The position numbers were made by a program, and so were the translations under genes. The notes below the pieces were generated by a model. It had not been told where the DNA came from. It saw only the letters and a list, made by a program, of their open reading frames with translations, and made no database searches. 64,000 nucleotides of DNA from Icerya purchasi (taxonomy: Eukaryota; Arthropoda; Insecta; Hemiptera; Monophlebidae). How positions within the stretch are numbered: the first letter of the stretch is position 1; every line of letters starts with the position of its first letter. Shown piece by piece: positions 36,183 through 51,100 of this stretch. Location: positions 60,766,864 through 60,830,863 of the forward strand of contig CM077115.1 in assembly GCA_039619475.1 (NCBI GenBank), in the 5' to 3' direction.

Positions 36183-39100
36183 TTATATATGATAAATATA
36201 TATAGATATACATAAATATATGCGGTGAAAAATAATAGTTGTTGCGTTGCGCGATTGCGTTTCACAATTTCGTTTCACGAGCGATTTTCAAGACGTTTCG
36301 CGTCAAACTGTCTAAAATGAAAGTTAACGTTGTTACTTTAGGTAATCAGAATCGTGTGTCAAAAAAAATTAATTGCAATTTAAAATACATTCACCTCCTC
36401 CCGCTACGATTCATGAAAATAATAACATGATAAGAATCATACAGATTCTTAGAAAATATTTAACCTAAGTAGAATGTTCAAACCGAAATTAGAAACAAAA
36501 AAAGTTATTTTTCAAATTAAAATTTTAAACTTTCCCCTTCTCCCCTCGACAGTGAGAGCTGTTTCTATAACAAAATTCATGGATAGAAAATTACGAAATT
36601 CATAAAAATACGTTACAAAAAGATACAAGTATTACAAACAAAACAGTAAAAATCTAAACTGAAAATGTTAATGTTCGGACGATTACTTTTTAACATCGAA
36701 AGCAGTGTGAGAAAATTTATAGAAAAGATAATAGCCAACTACTTAAGATATGCTACTTCAAAGAACTGCCTTCATTATATGCAGACGAAATGAGAGGTAT
36801 TCATTGCGAACATTATATTAAGTTACTGTTGATATTAAACATTTGTCTTCATGAAGAAGTAAAATTAAAGAGTTCGTCGACACTTCATGTCAACGACTGA
36901 GGTGAAATTTTAGGGAAAATCGAAATCAGTACACGTGCGAATGAATAGTAAATATAAATAAACAAATAAAAACCTGTTATATCATTAGCACGTGATAAAA
37001 AAAATGCATTACCCTCAAAGAATTTAACGGAGATAATAAAATCACTGAAGTAACTACTACTAAATGAAACAGAAATTCGCATTTTTGCGATAAATGCTGA
37101 AAAAACAACTGAAGGAAATAAATTTTAAAAAAGCAACTAGTACATGTTTTGTAATTTTTAATTAAACATTCTTTCTTATTTATTTGACCGTATCCACAGT
37201 GTGAAAATAATATTCGCACGTACCTAGGAGGTATGTAAAATTTTGCTGGAAATTATTGTAGTCATTAATTAAAATTACCAGTAGTTACCACGGCGCTATT
37301 TCATTGATTTTCATTATAATAATAAATATGCTTTATTAATATCTCACCTGAGGATGCAGTTTGCCCATTGGTAAAACATGTAACTGAGCATCAAAAGGAC
37401 TATTAGCTAAAGCTGATAAAATAAATTCATCTTCTAAACATTTAAGCACTTCGCGTTTATTACGATCACACCATAATTTACATTTCAGTTCTTTAATTAT
37501 ATTAATAAAAACTTTTTCTTTGCCTAATCAAAAATAAGAAAACCATTAATTAGAAAATAAATTTCATTTAAAACATTTAAAACCAGTAGAATAATCAGAT
37601 TAAAAATGTTGATGTAATTAATAATAATTCACCACGGAAATAAATTTTTTTTTAAAATAACAATTGCTACCTTCTTTTCCTTAATAATAAAAAAATAATT
37701 TTGCACAAATTGCATCTAAATAATATGTGTAATATGCTAAAAGTAGATCCATTTAAATGTTGTACCTCAAAATTAGGTTGCCAGAATACTACAAAATAAA
37801 CTTTTTTTTTTTTTTTTTTTTTGCAAAAAAGCATTCCTTCATATTTAATACAACGACGGTAAAATTTATATTACATCCATATAACTTTCTTGAATTTATA
37901 TAAACAAACTCTACTTTCTACATTTCAAAAGATGTATGCGATATGATTCATCCGAAAGAGCTGTGCAGACTTAGCACCTCCCTAATTGGTTTTTTCATTC
38001 GAGTATAAATAACCATGAGCTATAGCCCGGTTTGCAGCTGAAAACCTTCGAATAAACAAAATAATAATAATAATAAAAATAAAAGTTAAGTTCTAAATAA
38101 AAGATTTTTTTCTCTACCAATAAAAAATTTAAACGCATTTATTATAAAATTTTTGGGAAAAATATGTACCGATTTAGACGAATCATATATTTAATTTAAC
38201 TCGCTAGCTTATTTAAATATTCACAATTGAACATATGTATCTGCATCGAAAGCTAGGAAAAAGGATTTTTTAAGAATATCAATTTTGGAAATAACCTTTT
38301 TTAAGCTTATTATAATAACTACAATCCACGTATGCAATTTGTACGAAAAATTAATATCAAATCTGATTCCAGCTACACACTAAATTCGAATATTAGTATC
38401 GTAATAGTCATTTCGAATTGGTACTTATGGATGCGCGGTTATTTTTATCTAGCTACCGCAAGGGCTATTTTAGTTTATGTTTGTTGTGTACAGAGTAGTT
38501 TCAGTCCAAAATCAAAATAAATCAACTAATTTGAACCAATATGATAATAGATTAGTATTCATTTTTCTGACGATATAGAAGTACGTGTCAATAATCATTA
38601 ATACTTATATTATATACAGCTCATTTCTTTTTTTTGTTAAGAAACCTATGGTACCTCAAGCATTTTTATAATTAGATTTCAAAAATAGCAAATAAATATG
38701 AGAAAAAAAAATTAATGGTAAAATCCAAACATTTAAAATGGAATTCTGAATTAGACGTTATGAAAAACTTAAGTTTTCTTGTGACGAGTTTAAAATCTTA
38801 GCACAAATTCAAAATAATCACCGATGATAGCGTTGCATTTATTTCAGATAAAAACATTGGAAAATTTTTGTCTTTTGTTAATTATTAACCCTATACCCGC
38901 TTTTCTGTAATCGATATTATTATGGGAGAAGGTCAATAAAATTATTTCATTGATAATACCTGGAATTTAGTAAGAAAAATAAAAAAATCATTTGACATGT
39001 ATTTTTACGAGAAAAAGGAACTAGTTGGAAAATACTTTCGTATTGCACTTCGGAAATATCATTACTTATTATAACGTAAACTTTTTTTGTTTAAAGACAT

Positions 39101-42100
39101 ATTACAATTAAAAATATAATAATTAATTTTGCAGCAATGAATAACCATATTTAACTCAAAAATCATTAAATACCAATCGTGTAAGATCCGCAAACAAACA
39201 AAGCACGAGGATACCTATCGGTTAATTCTTTTACTTTTCTTCTGACACGATCAATTACTTCTTCTTGAGTAGGAAATGAATATCCTTCATTACAATATCT
39301 ATGAAACAAATTTTTTACACACTGATCAGTTGTTTAATTATTTTACGACTATTACGTTTACCAAATACAAAAGTCAATAAATGCTCACTATATTTAACCA
39401 AACACAACATGCAGGATTTAGTTTAATCTTAGAATCTTCAAATTAGTAAGAACGTAAAACGCGAATTAGACAGAATCAGATCACCTCTTGTATTGATAAC
39501 ATAAAGAGTTCATCCATTAGTGTATCCGTCTAATCTATCTCTCCCTTCTTTGCAACACCATCTATTTACACAATATTCTTTATATATTACATTTTACAGT
39601 TTTCAATCCTTCATCAAAATAACCGGTTCAATAGTTTCTATCTCCTTTAGATTTGTCAAAATATTCGAACGCTTTGCAGCGAATTTAATTTACGCAATTT
39701 TGTTCCCGCTTTTAACTGCACCTGTTAATGTACCGAAGTTTGAAAAGCAATTCATTTCTTTATCAATAGATGTACGCTTTTAAATTAATATTATAAATGA
39801 AAACAAATGAATATAAAAATAAAGAAAGAGAAAATATATATTGACTCACAAAATATACCTTACGAAATTAATAAATTTAAAAAAACTGAATGTTTCGAAA
39901 TCACTTTCTGCATTATTATGATTACGTAAATTAAGTTAAAGTTAAAATAATGATATGCAAACATAAAGTAAATTAAAACAAGCATTCATAACGATGTAAC
40001 GGTATATTAATAGAAATTAACTGTCGATTTTAAATAACGGATTATTCAGATGACTCTGAAACATGTTCGTTTTCTTGAATTTATTAATTCAATAATGTAT
40101 ATATATATATTCTTCTTCTTTTTGCCTGCGTTACATCATTGTATCGATGTAGACCTTCCTTTAATCTACTCCATCGATATCTATCTTGCACTTGACAAAG
40201 CCATTGTTTCCCTGCGACTGCAACAATATCATCCGTCCACCTTCTAAGTGCTCTTCCTTGTGCGCGTTATCCAATGTATACATTATGAATCATTATATGT
40301 TCTGTTTTTTGTGTTTTTGTACTTGTCTGTATTTCTTTATCAAATTATCTAACACAAGTTCATGAGGTCGATTTAAATTGTACTAATTGTTGTTTATATA
40401 GAAACTATTTGTAATTTCGGCGATCGCTTTAAATTTTCTCTGCAGCATAATGTGTGAATTATCGCAGAAAATTCTATTATTTCCAGCTTTTACAATTAAT
40501 AAATATCATTATGCTTAGTAATCTTTAAAAATTTTACTTACGTTGTATCAAGGTAAAGATTTGTAATCGAGCTTTCGGCTAATAACGGATATTTCTCCAT
40601 ATTATCATTTGCTCTAAAATCGCCGGTATGCAAATGCTGTTCACCATTTGGCAATCGAAATAATAAAATTACCGAACCAGGGCAACTGTACAAATAAATA
40701 TCCTTTTCAAATTAACAAAGAGTAAATTTCAACTGTTTTTTTTTTTCGTTTTTGATAGGTTAAACAACAGCATTATACGCTAGAGTAACAATTGATTTTT
40801 TTATTACTCCATTTAAAGTTATCTCATGGAAAACTAAATATTTCTACGACATTCGGAGTATTATTTATGATATTTATCGCTGCAAAATGTATTTTTTTTT
40901 TTTTTTTGTTTTTTAACAGTCACCGAAAAATTCTTAAAACAATAAAATTTTATTAAAAACCTTTTATCTAACGCTTTTATATGCAAAAAAAAAATATATA
41001 TATATACATTTCTATTATAAAGAATTAGTCATTTCCCTTTATATCCTTTATTATCAATAAAATATTACCACATATAAAAACTGAAAATAATTCACAAAAC
41101 GTTTTTTGCTCGTATAATGTAATAAAAGTGGAATCTGCTTAATGAACTACGGTTAGTTTATGTTCATTTTAATATATTTTTCAATTTATTATTATCATTG
41201 TTCAAAAATAAATATATCACACAAAATTATTTATCAATTTTTATAGCTACTGTAGTAAATGTAATGCGCATTATTGATTTAATATTTAATATTAAGAAGT
41301 ATCTTTGGAATACATTTTCTGTAAATTTACGTTATTTAAATAATGTGTTCATCCAGAAATAAAGTAACAAAATTTATTTCAAAGAGAACAGAAAAATTTT
41401 GGAAAAGTATTTCTAGAAGTATTTTAACTACATATAAATATAATTTTTTTTTTGTAAGTCAACTACTTTTTTTAACTATTGAACATATTACTACTTATAC
41501 CGAAAAAAAAAATTCTGAAAAACCTAACAAAATTCTTAATATTTTATTTCTTATCATTCTGTTGCACCAGTGTGGCAGGTTCCATCCCTTCTTTTATGTT
41601 GCTCATCAATGTTCGCGTGAAATTAACTTGTATAAAATCAAAACGTTTTCTCTGTTGTAAACATATATGTATATATATATACACATATATATATAACAAA
41701 CATTACATAAAATTGGGACATGTTTTTTAACGGGGCCGGCCTAAGAATTACGTTGTAATTTTTCTTTCTTATTATTTTTTATTAGTATAACAGGGCGATT
41801 GACTTAAAATACTATCAATTTGCAAAATTACCATGGAAATGTAGCTTTGTTACCGACTTCCAAAAAGAAGGAGGTTACGCATGTGTCCCGTTTTTTTTTC
41901 TTCACGTGTGTTCGCACATAACTTATATTTATATGGACCAATTCAGAATTATGTTATAAATTTTGATCATTTTATACAAAGTATAGAAGTGAAAGAAACA
42001 GAAATGTAAGAAAGAGGGGTCAAGGAACTGACTCGGCCAACTTCGTACCACCTCAGAACCAATAAATGTTGTGTTAACTTATCAGCAATTAATACTCAAA

Positions 42101-45064
42101 ATTAATTAAATTCAATAAATGTACAAAAATCTAAATGAAAAGTATTTTAATTACATTTAAATAAATATAATTCACGTGTCAGCAAGATCCTCCTTAATAA
42201 CAAAAATCAGTATAAATTTACTTTAAAAAATTAAAGTAAATTACTTTGGAAACATGCTTTTTCGGGCTATATCATCAGCTAACAACACGGAGTACACACT
42301 CAATTTATATACATTTTAATAAAGTGTGTACTCTGTGCAGTTAGCTGATGATGAGCTATACACGAAAAAACGTGTTTCTGAAGTAATTTAATTTTTTAAA
42401 TTAAATTTATACCGATTTTTAGGATTTCGTACAGATTTAATGTACGGAATAATCCGAATGTTCAGAAACGACAAAAATATTCAATTATACAATAGCTCGG
42501 AAACGGTTTGACTTATCGAAATTGGATCATAAATTACAGTTAAACTTCTATCTATGGCAATTTACAACTTTAAGCTGAGCGATTACCCTGGGCGGCAAGA
42601 AACCGTCTAGAATATATAATATGGAATTTAGAACGACCTCAAAAATCACCCTTAAAAAATTCATAACCCATCACTGGATAACCCTTTAAAAGCGAAATTC
42701 AAAATATAAAGAAACCACAGTAGCCCTTTCATAAAAAAATCAAAAATTACGGTTAAAAAATTATTTAAACCCCCCTTTTGGGCCAAAAATAGCAAAAAAA
42801 TATTTAATTTTCTTCATCATTTTTATTTAATTTCGTATCCTGCTATTCGGGGCGGGGACAAATCCAACAAATCAAGGATCATAAAAATCGGTCCAACCGT
42901 TCTTGAGTTATAAATGATGTAACTAACCCGACTTTGTTTTATATACATAGATAGCAGACCCGGCCACGCGTTGCTGTTGCTCAGTTGTAATACGTTGAAC
43001 TAATATTACACTAATTCATTCAATATAGTCAAACTAATGTTTACTAATAAAGATAAAAACGTTTTAGCCAATCTAAAAACATATAGGATTGAACCTTCGA
43101 ATTCACTTTCCGGATGGTTGGAAAATGTTTTCAATAACTCCACACGTTGATTTTTATGTGTTTTTTACGGGCATTTAGCAGTCGAAGTGATAGACGTCTT
43201 TTTATATATAACCTTTTTACAACATTTTTAATTTTTTTTCTCGCTAAGATAAATAATAAATTGCAATATTTTTACAACTGAAATATAGAAAAAAAACACT
43301 CACCGTACATATGTGAATATATTCATACAATATTACCAAGAGTTGCGAAAATACCGAACACACTTTAAAAACGAATACACATGGATAATATGCGAGTAAC
43401 GGACGGGCGGATGAAGCAAATTTACCGAAACGAAAATACGAACAGGTCTGAATAACTCGGAACGCGAAAAACATACAAAAAATGATTGATACACTTATTG
43501 TAATGTTCGCAGTCGATCTTTCGATTTCCTGCCGGTCGCTAATTTTTCGGATCAAGGACCTTTCAGTTATTATAAATGTTATTGTTGGGAGAATCTTTTT
43601 GTGCTCCTCAAATTTCTTTCGTGACCTGATTGCCGAGACGTGTGAATGTTTCATTTTTCTTATAGTTCCCGCGGAACTTGTGAGGTCGGGTCGTTTATTA
43701 TTTTTTTTCTTTTTCCCGATTTAGGGTATACCGTGTTTAAGAGAAATTCAGACCGGTTTGCATCGTACTCGCTAAACAATCATTCGCCTACACGGTTCTC
43801 CTACATCTTTTTATTATATATTTAGTTTAGCGTAGGGTAAATTTGGTCTGCTACAATTCATAAATGTTAGATGTAGGCACGTGGGGGGGGGGGATAAATA
43901 AAAAAAAGAAAAAAGAAAAACAATTTCTATACGTTTTTTATTAGAAAAATTATATTTTAGGTATGTAAGGTCGTCAGCTTTATCTATCGGTTTATTGGTT
44001 ATAAAAATAAATAAAAAGCGTCTCGTAATTTTACCCGTGATCAGCTGTTTTCCAAACAATTTGAAAAAATTTCCGGCTAAATCATTGTAAAATGTAATAA
44101 GGGTATACTGCACATAAGGGGGTTTTTAAAATGTGCACAACATATTCTCAGTAATTCACTTTCACAAACAAATATATAAATACGCAAAACATTTAACATC
44201 TGCATATAAATAGGCAAAGTCCTTCTTTGTTTACTAAGCGATTTTCTTTTTATTTTTTTGTTTAGTAGCTATTAAAAAGTAGGTTTTTTTCTCTTATTCA
44301 AATATAAAATTAATACAAAAAAAAAAACGAACTGTTTGTTACGATATTTTCGATTCGTTTATGTTTTGTTTTTTTTTGTTATATATATATTTTTTTACTG
44401 CACGCATAGCGCATGATTTTCGAACCGCTATTATGTGATCGCCCACTGACCGGCTGAGAGCCAAGACCGATGCCATTTCTTTGCCTATTCGTTCCATGCC
44501 GTTTCCAACTATTTGGAATTACCCACTCACATGTTTTGCCTAACATATGTTTTATTGCTTTGCACTACCAGTTTTTACGCTACCGCCCCGTACACAAAGC
44601 CACTATCAGAGCTGATAATCGACGACGTTCGAAAATCAAAAAATAATACTAAAGGCAGAACAAATAATCTATTGGATTGTCGTCGAAAGATCGCGTCACC
44701 AACCCTGATTCGTATGATACTGAAAACATTAAAATCCATTTAAAATTCGTGAAACCGAATTTTGCCATGGATTAGACCTTGACAGATCGATTTATTGGCT
44801 CAAAATACCCCTAGTGTGCAAATTTCATTATAACTAATTACAACTGTTTATCCTAACGAACCATTTAATTTGTAATAAAAAAATATTGAGGTCATTAATC
44901 GACATAAAAACTATCCTATCTTTTAAGTTAAACCAAATTACACACAGTGTGAAAATTTCATTAGGATCGGTTGAGTAGTTTCGGAGATTACCACGACCAA
45001 ACATTTGTGACACGGGATTTTTATATATATAAGATATATTACTAGTAAGATGAATTGTTTAAAT

Positions 45065-45100
<36 letters not shown>

Positions 45101-48100
45101 ATTTAAAAATCAAGGTACACAGTATAATTCGGCGTATTATTATCTGACAACAAACGAAAAAATATACTTGGCACTGTATCTCAAAAGTTAAAACTAAATA
45201 AATTATTTTCCGTAGGGCTGGAGATCATCCGATCCGTATCGATATTTTATTAAAATGAAAAATTATACATTCACGAATACAATAGTTAAAAAGATGCTTT
45301 TGTGTTGCATTACAGGTTAATTCGGAGACAAAAATGAATGAAATGATTAAATAATTTTGTTCTAAAGTCAGTTTTGTCAACAATCAAACAATAAAATGTT
45401 AAAAAACAATGTTCTTTTAAAGTATAAAATATTTTTACAGAAAGGACATTTAAAATTAATTGCAGTATTCTATATTTTATAATAATTTTATTGGAAATTA
45501 TCTTTTTTTTATTTTTTTTGAGTTCATCTTTTCAATAATTTCGTATCCTGTATTAACTTACACCGTGCTAAGAAAAAAATGTAAAATTTCAAGAAATTTC
45601 TTTCTAATTTAATGTATAATTTTTAATACCGCCGGTGAACATTCTTAATAAAAAAAATCATAAGTTATATTAGAATCATTAACTTCAAAAAAAAAAAAAA
45701 TTACTCACTGATTTGCATCAAAAGCAGTTACTTCTACGTTATCGATAATAATAGATTTGTTGCACTCTATAATGTGTATATGTTTTGGATCTACCTTTAT
45801 CTTCAGTTTTACTAAATTTGCTAAAAAACAAATAATTCTTAAAATAATACAAACATGTAATTTAATAAATAAAATCAGTAATTATTTTTTATGGACAGGG
45901 GAATTAATTTTTTTTTTACATTCCGCTATCAAGATCATTATTAATGTCCCAATAATAATTAACAAAAATTAAAGTACAAAATAAAATACATACATGTTTC
46001 ATCTCACTAATAGAACACACCATCTATACGATATCACATGAATATTTCAAAAATGTATGTATATATAAAAATCGATTGCCGCATGTGTGACTAATCATAA
46101 CTTGAGAACGGATCAACCGATTTGGCTGATTCTTTTTTGTTGTATTCGTAATTGTCAGGACAAAGTTTGTGTAAAAGAAAATTTTGGGAAAATCCACCGG
46201 AGAAGTCGGAAAGTTGCGATGCAACCAACGGTGCAGAAACGCACACGGAACGAATAAAAAAAATAAAATAAAGTTTATAATATTTAAAATAAAATAATTA
46301 CCGTGGTAAATATAAATTAAACATAAAAATTTGAATAAAATGATTACTATGGTAAATAATACAATAAATAAACGTATTAAAAAAAAAAAACTCCAGATAA
46401 CATTTTATTAATTTCTAGCGCGAGTAAATACACCATGTTCTATTGCTTCCCTTTTTGCGTTACTGAAATCATAAAACCTCCATGACATGATCACGCTCTT
46501 AGCCTAGCTGCCGCAGTGATTGCGGGGAGTTGGAAGAATTGTAGTATTTTTTGTATTACTTTTTACAGAAAGCGCAACGGAATTTTTAATATCTGCTACG
46601 GGGAATGTTATTTATGTTCAAATTTGAAATCTTTACTCAACTAATGTAATGTACCGTTTTGTTAATAAATGAATTTTAATACGAAAAGGTTGAAAGATAC
46701 GAGTGAAGAAGATGTTGTCTTAAATGTATAATTATGGAAGATCGCCGTGTGAATAACTCAGACCCTTCAAAATGATGGCTGTGTGTGCTGTTTACTTGAG
46801 CGAAAATTTTTGTTAGATCACGACAGACAAGTTACAGAAAGATTGATAATCTTCACCTAATGTGAATCGTGAAAAGCATTTTTTTGTTGGCAATAAATAT
46901 GTTCCCAAAGAGAAAAAGAATCTTTAAATAAATATAATTTCAGATAAAACAAAACTTTTTTTATGAATTTCCAAGTATAGATTTAAACGGGTATTAATAC
47001 ACGGAGCTAGTAAAATTATAAATATGTTTAAGCAAAAATTTTTTAAAAATAAATTGGTTTTAAGTTTATTATCTAACAACTGTTGTTCTACAAAAAGTAC
47101 TACTTGTTGACATTCGAGATATTTTCGAGTCTTATTTAATACTTATCACGAGGTATGATACATCAACCAACAGGCAATAGCAGGGCTTCTTAACACTTTT
47201 TATATTTCGCATCCCTGAAAATTTATTAATGAACCCTTACACCCCTCACGAAGAAAAATATTTCTATATTTTATGATAGAGATTAATTGTTAGTGTTTTA
47301 GAATAAGAAATTGAAAATCCCAAAAGGATTTAAATTATTTTTAAATCGTTTTTTTTTTCTTCTGATTTGATAAACCAGATTATCCAATTAAATTTGAATA
47401 AAATAAACTTATTTAGTTAATCGTTGTTTGGGCTTTTATTTTTTTTAAAATCTTGTATTGGGAAGATTTTATTATTACTTTAACGAAGGCGATGTAAGAA
47501 TAAAAAGTTCATCCGAATAAAATAACTCCCTCAGATGGAAATCTCAAATCTCTGATCTGTAGACTTTTATTAGTATATTTTGAATATAGTATATTTAGCA
47601 AAAGTGGCATATATCTTCACACCATACCTCGAAATTGAAGCTATAACAGGAGATAGAGTATTCATTTGCTAAAGGCACGTTAGAAATTTTCTTTCCATAA
47701 CATGTTTTAATATTTTATATCTTCCAGAGGTCCATTGCCTCGCGTAAATCGTGAACAGCCCAAGTAAGGCACTTGTTTAATTAGGCTCAGATATTTAACA
47801 GTCCTAGTCTATAGAAAAGAATAATTATAAAATATAACTAGCTTATATGAGTTCTTTTGCAGTGTAAATATCACCTGTCTAATTTTATTATGTTTTAATT
47901 TTTCACTTCTTGGCCTACGACATCAGGATCCATCCATATTAGTACAAATGCATGCACAGGATCCTTATTAGTTGCCAATATGCAAGTACCATTATTTTTA
48001 TTAAAACCGTCTTATCATCAGCACATAAAGAATATAATAGTGACTCGAGTAAAATTCTTTACGATACTGATGCATGTATACACTGTTCTATAAATTTTCA

Positions 48101-51100
48101 CAAAGAAACACGGGTCTGCTCATAAGATTCAATTAGACTGCATCGATCGTTGGGCAAAATGTATTTTAGTTTGGCAAGCAGTCCATAATGGCAAATGTGA
48201 TTAAACGCTTGTTCAAGTAGTTCTGTATATATACAGTTAATAATCATGCACATAATTGAATAGGGCAGGAATAATATGATTAAAGTCCATCTTCGCAAGG
48301 ATTCTATCTTGGATAATATTTCAGACATTTTTAAAACAACGCTCATGAGCTAATAGGCATGCAAGGCAATGAATTACAATAATCCTTATTAAACTTCAAA
48401 TGATTCTCTTAAATGCAGCATTGTATACATCAACATTAAAATATCTTTATTGATAATTTTCGAACCATTTCACAGTTATTAAATTCTTCACCACTACCAA
48501 CTTTTTATATGGTATTTTTTAAATTAAAAGTCCCATCTCTAAACTTGAAATATAGATAGTTGATCTAGTTAATTTAACAGAGGTTCGCGATTCCATTGTG
48601 TTTCTATCCCGCATGTGGCTGAAATAGCTGAAACAGATATTCTCAAAAATCTTTAGCTCGGCTATTTTGGCCCTTTTGGCCCACGTACCATTAAGTTTTC
48701 TGATAGAATGTGATTTAAGTTGATACCTAAGGGAAAATTTGAGGTGACTTTTCAAATCAGTCAATCTTCAGTATTTAGTTTTAAAAAGAATCGTACGTAT
48801 TTAAGACTTTTGAACTGATCTAATTTCATGCGCAGTTGTTTATGAAAATAATTATTTCACGTTTGAGCGACCGGTATTTAATTCCACTGCTTTCTTATCT
48901 TTATTCAATTTTATTTCAAATGGAATATAGACTAAACTTTCTGTACCGCTTGAAATTTTCTTTGGACGCTACATATTTTATAAACCCACTAAATATTTTC
49001 GGTTAAAGATCGTCTAAATTCTTTGACGTTTTTAATTCAACTTTTATTTTATTCATTGTTTCAAAAATATATCCTAATTGGTAGCATTTTTCGATATATT
49101 GTTTAAACACTAGTTAAGCAGCAAAATTTACAATAACTAGCATGTGACCGGGACTTAACTGAAATACCACTATGCGATACGCATATTAATGTGATTTACA
49201 TTACTTGTTTCGATCTCTATGAGTTGATCGGTATGCAGAGTCATTTCATATTATCAAGTGAAAATTATTGTCTTTAATTAATTTTTGAAACATTCATTCT
49301 CTCTTTATTATTGCTTTAAAATTAAAAATTACCATAACACTTAAGTAAAACATTCTAAAATAAAAAAATTATCTAATCAAAAAAACAAATTACAAATCAT
49401 TAACCGCGGAGTAATACTAACATATAAAAAGTGAACCTTTGCGACATAAAATACAAGTAGACTTACCAGTGATATTAGTGCAATAGAGCGGCAAATTGAA
49501 TGATTTTTTTAGACCAACATAATGATCAAAATGAAAATGAGTCAAAAAATAGATTGATACGCCTTCTATAGCTCCAAATTCAAACGCATCAACAGCAAAA
49601 CGAGTTCCTAGTCCAAAACAACGATGAAAATATAAATAAAGTTCTTCCAAGTAATTATAAAATCAAGTTTTTCAAATAACATTACATCACAAATTTTCCT
49701 TTTAAATCAACTATGGGAGATGCCTAATTTTTCGCTTAATTTGGCGAACCAATGATTAAAATACACTTTTAATCGAAGTTTTCTATAACTGGACAGCTGT
49801 CTAATGTAAAAACCACAAATCCCTATTCCGCTTATCCTCCTTTTTAGCGTAACGACATAATAAAAACGTCTATAATAACACTCATTACGTATAAAGATAA
49901 CAAAAAAATATGTACAATTGTTTGGTAATACTCTTTTATTAATTTTATAAAACTAGTTTTTGAGTATCCGTTTAGTTTGTAACTAGTAGACGTTGAGAAT
50001 ATTTACAACGGTTCACTTTTAACCGTAATTTTAATTTGTTCCTTTTTGCTGTTATTCATAGTGTTCATATTCATCCATTGTAAACTGTTTTAAATTTTAA
50101 CTAATTTTTAATTGTTTTACATAAAATCCAATAAAAAAAAAACCGTAATTAAAGATTTTTGTTTTGAAATTTTAACTTAGCCGTACTTGCAAGTAATTTT
50201 AAAATGTTTACACGTACTTGCAATTTTATCAATAGTTATCCGTACACAAATTGAAATAAAAACGAATTAAAAAATAACACATCTCACGTATTAATATAAA
50301 TTTCACCCAGCCCACATTCAGTACATCCTTATACATTAAAATACCTTCCAACCTTCCACTTCCAGCCAAACTTTTCCTCTTGCACATATATAAACAAATA
50401 TGGAAATCTGGCACAATACCAAAAAACTGGAAATCAGCTACAGTAATACCTACATTAAAACACGATAAAAATTCGTTCCTTATCTCTCCTAAATGTCCTA
50501 TCAAAGACTTTTGAGTTAATAAAAGCCTTTTAATTTTTCCTAGAACAAAACATCTCCCTTCCTCAACACAAGCTAAAGGGCATAAAGCAAGATCTGCTAT
50601 TGATCACCTGCTTAGCTTGCAGAAGAAAATTTTCACATCAGAATAAACATGTTTATGCTATCTTTTTTAACCTAGAAAAAGCATTTGATCGCTTATAGCG
50701 TCACAGACTTATGACAAAATACACTGAGATACTTAGTAACATGGGAAACTATCCATGCAGTTTCTTAAACAACCAAACGTTCCAGGTGCGAACAGGCACG
50801 TTGATATTAACATAAACTTCAAATTGAGAACGATGTTCCACAGGGCTCTGCACTCAGTGAAACTGTATAGTATATATCAATGGTATAACAAACTGCATTA
50901 CGGCACCTGTTACTGCCCGGCTATACATTGATGACCTCAATATATCTTTGTCATCCAACCTTCCATCCAATGCACAAAGTATTGCGCACAATACTATCGA
51001 TCAGTTACAACAGTGGTGTGGCATTAATGGTTTAGATTTTTCAACAACGAAATCTTCATATGTCGATTTTCATAAAGGACGTCCATCATCCTCTAATGTG

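Noticed and set aside
43244..43654. 136-codon minus-strand ORF
   Set aside because: It has no domain motif, is overlapped by another frame, and lies in repeat-derived intronic DNA.
44513..44743. 76-codon ORF with a hydrophobic start resembling a signal peptide
   Set aside because: It lies inside the degraded Helitron-like region with no splice context or known similarity.
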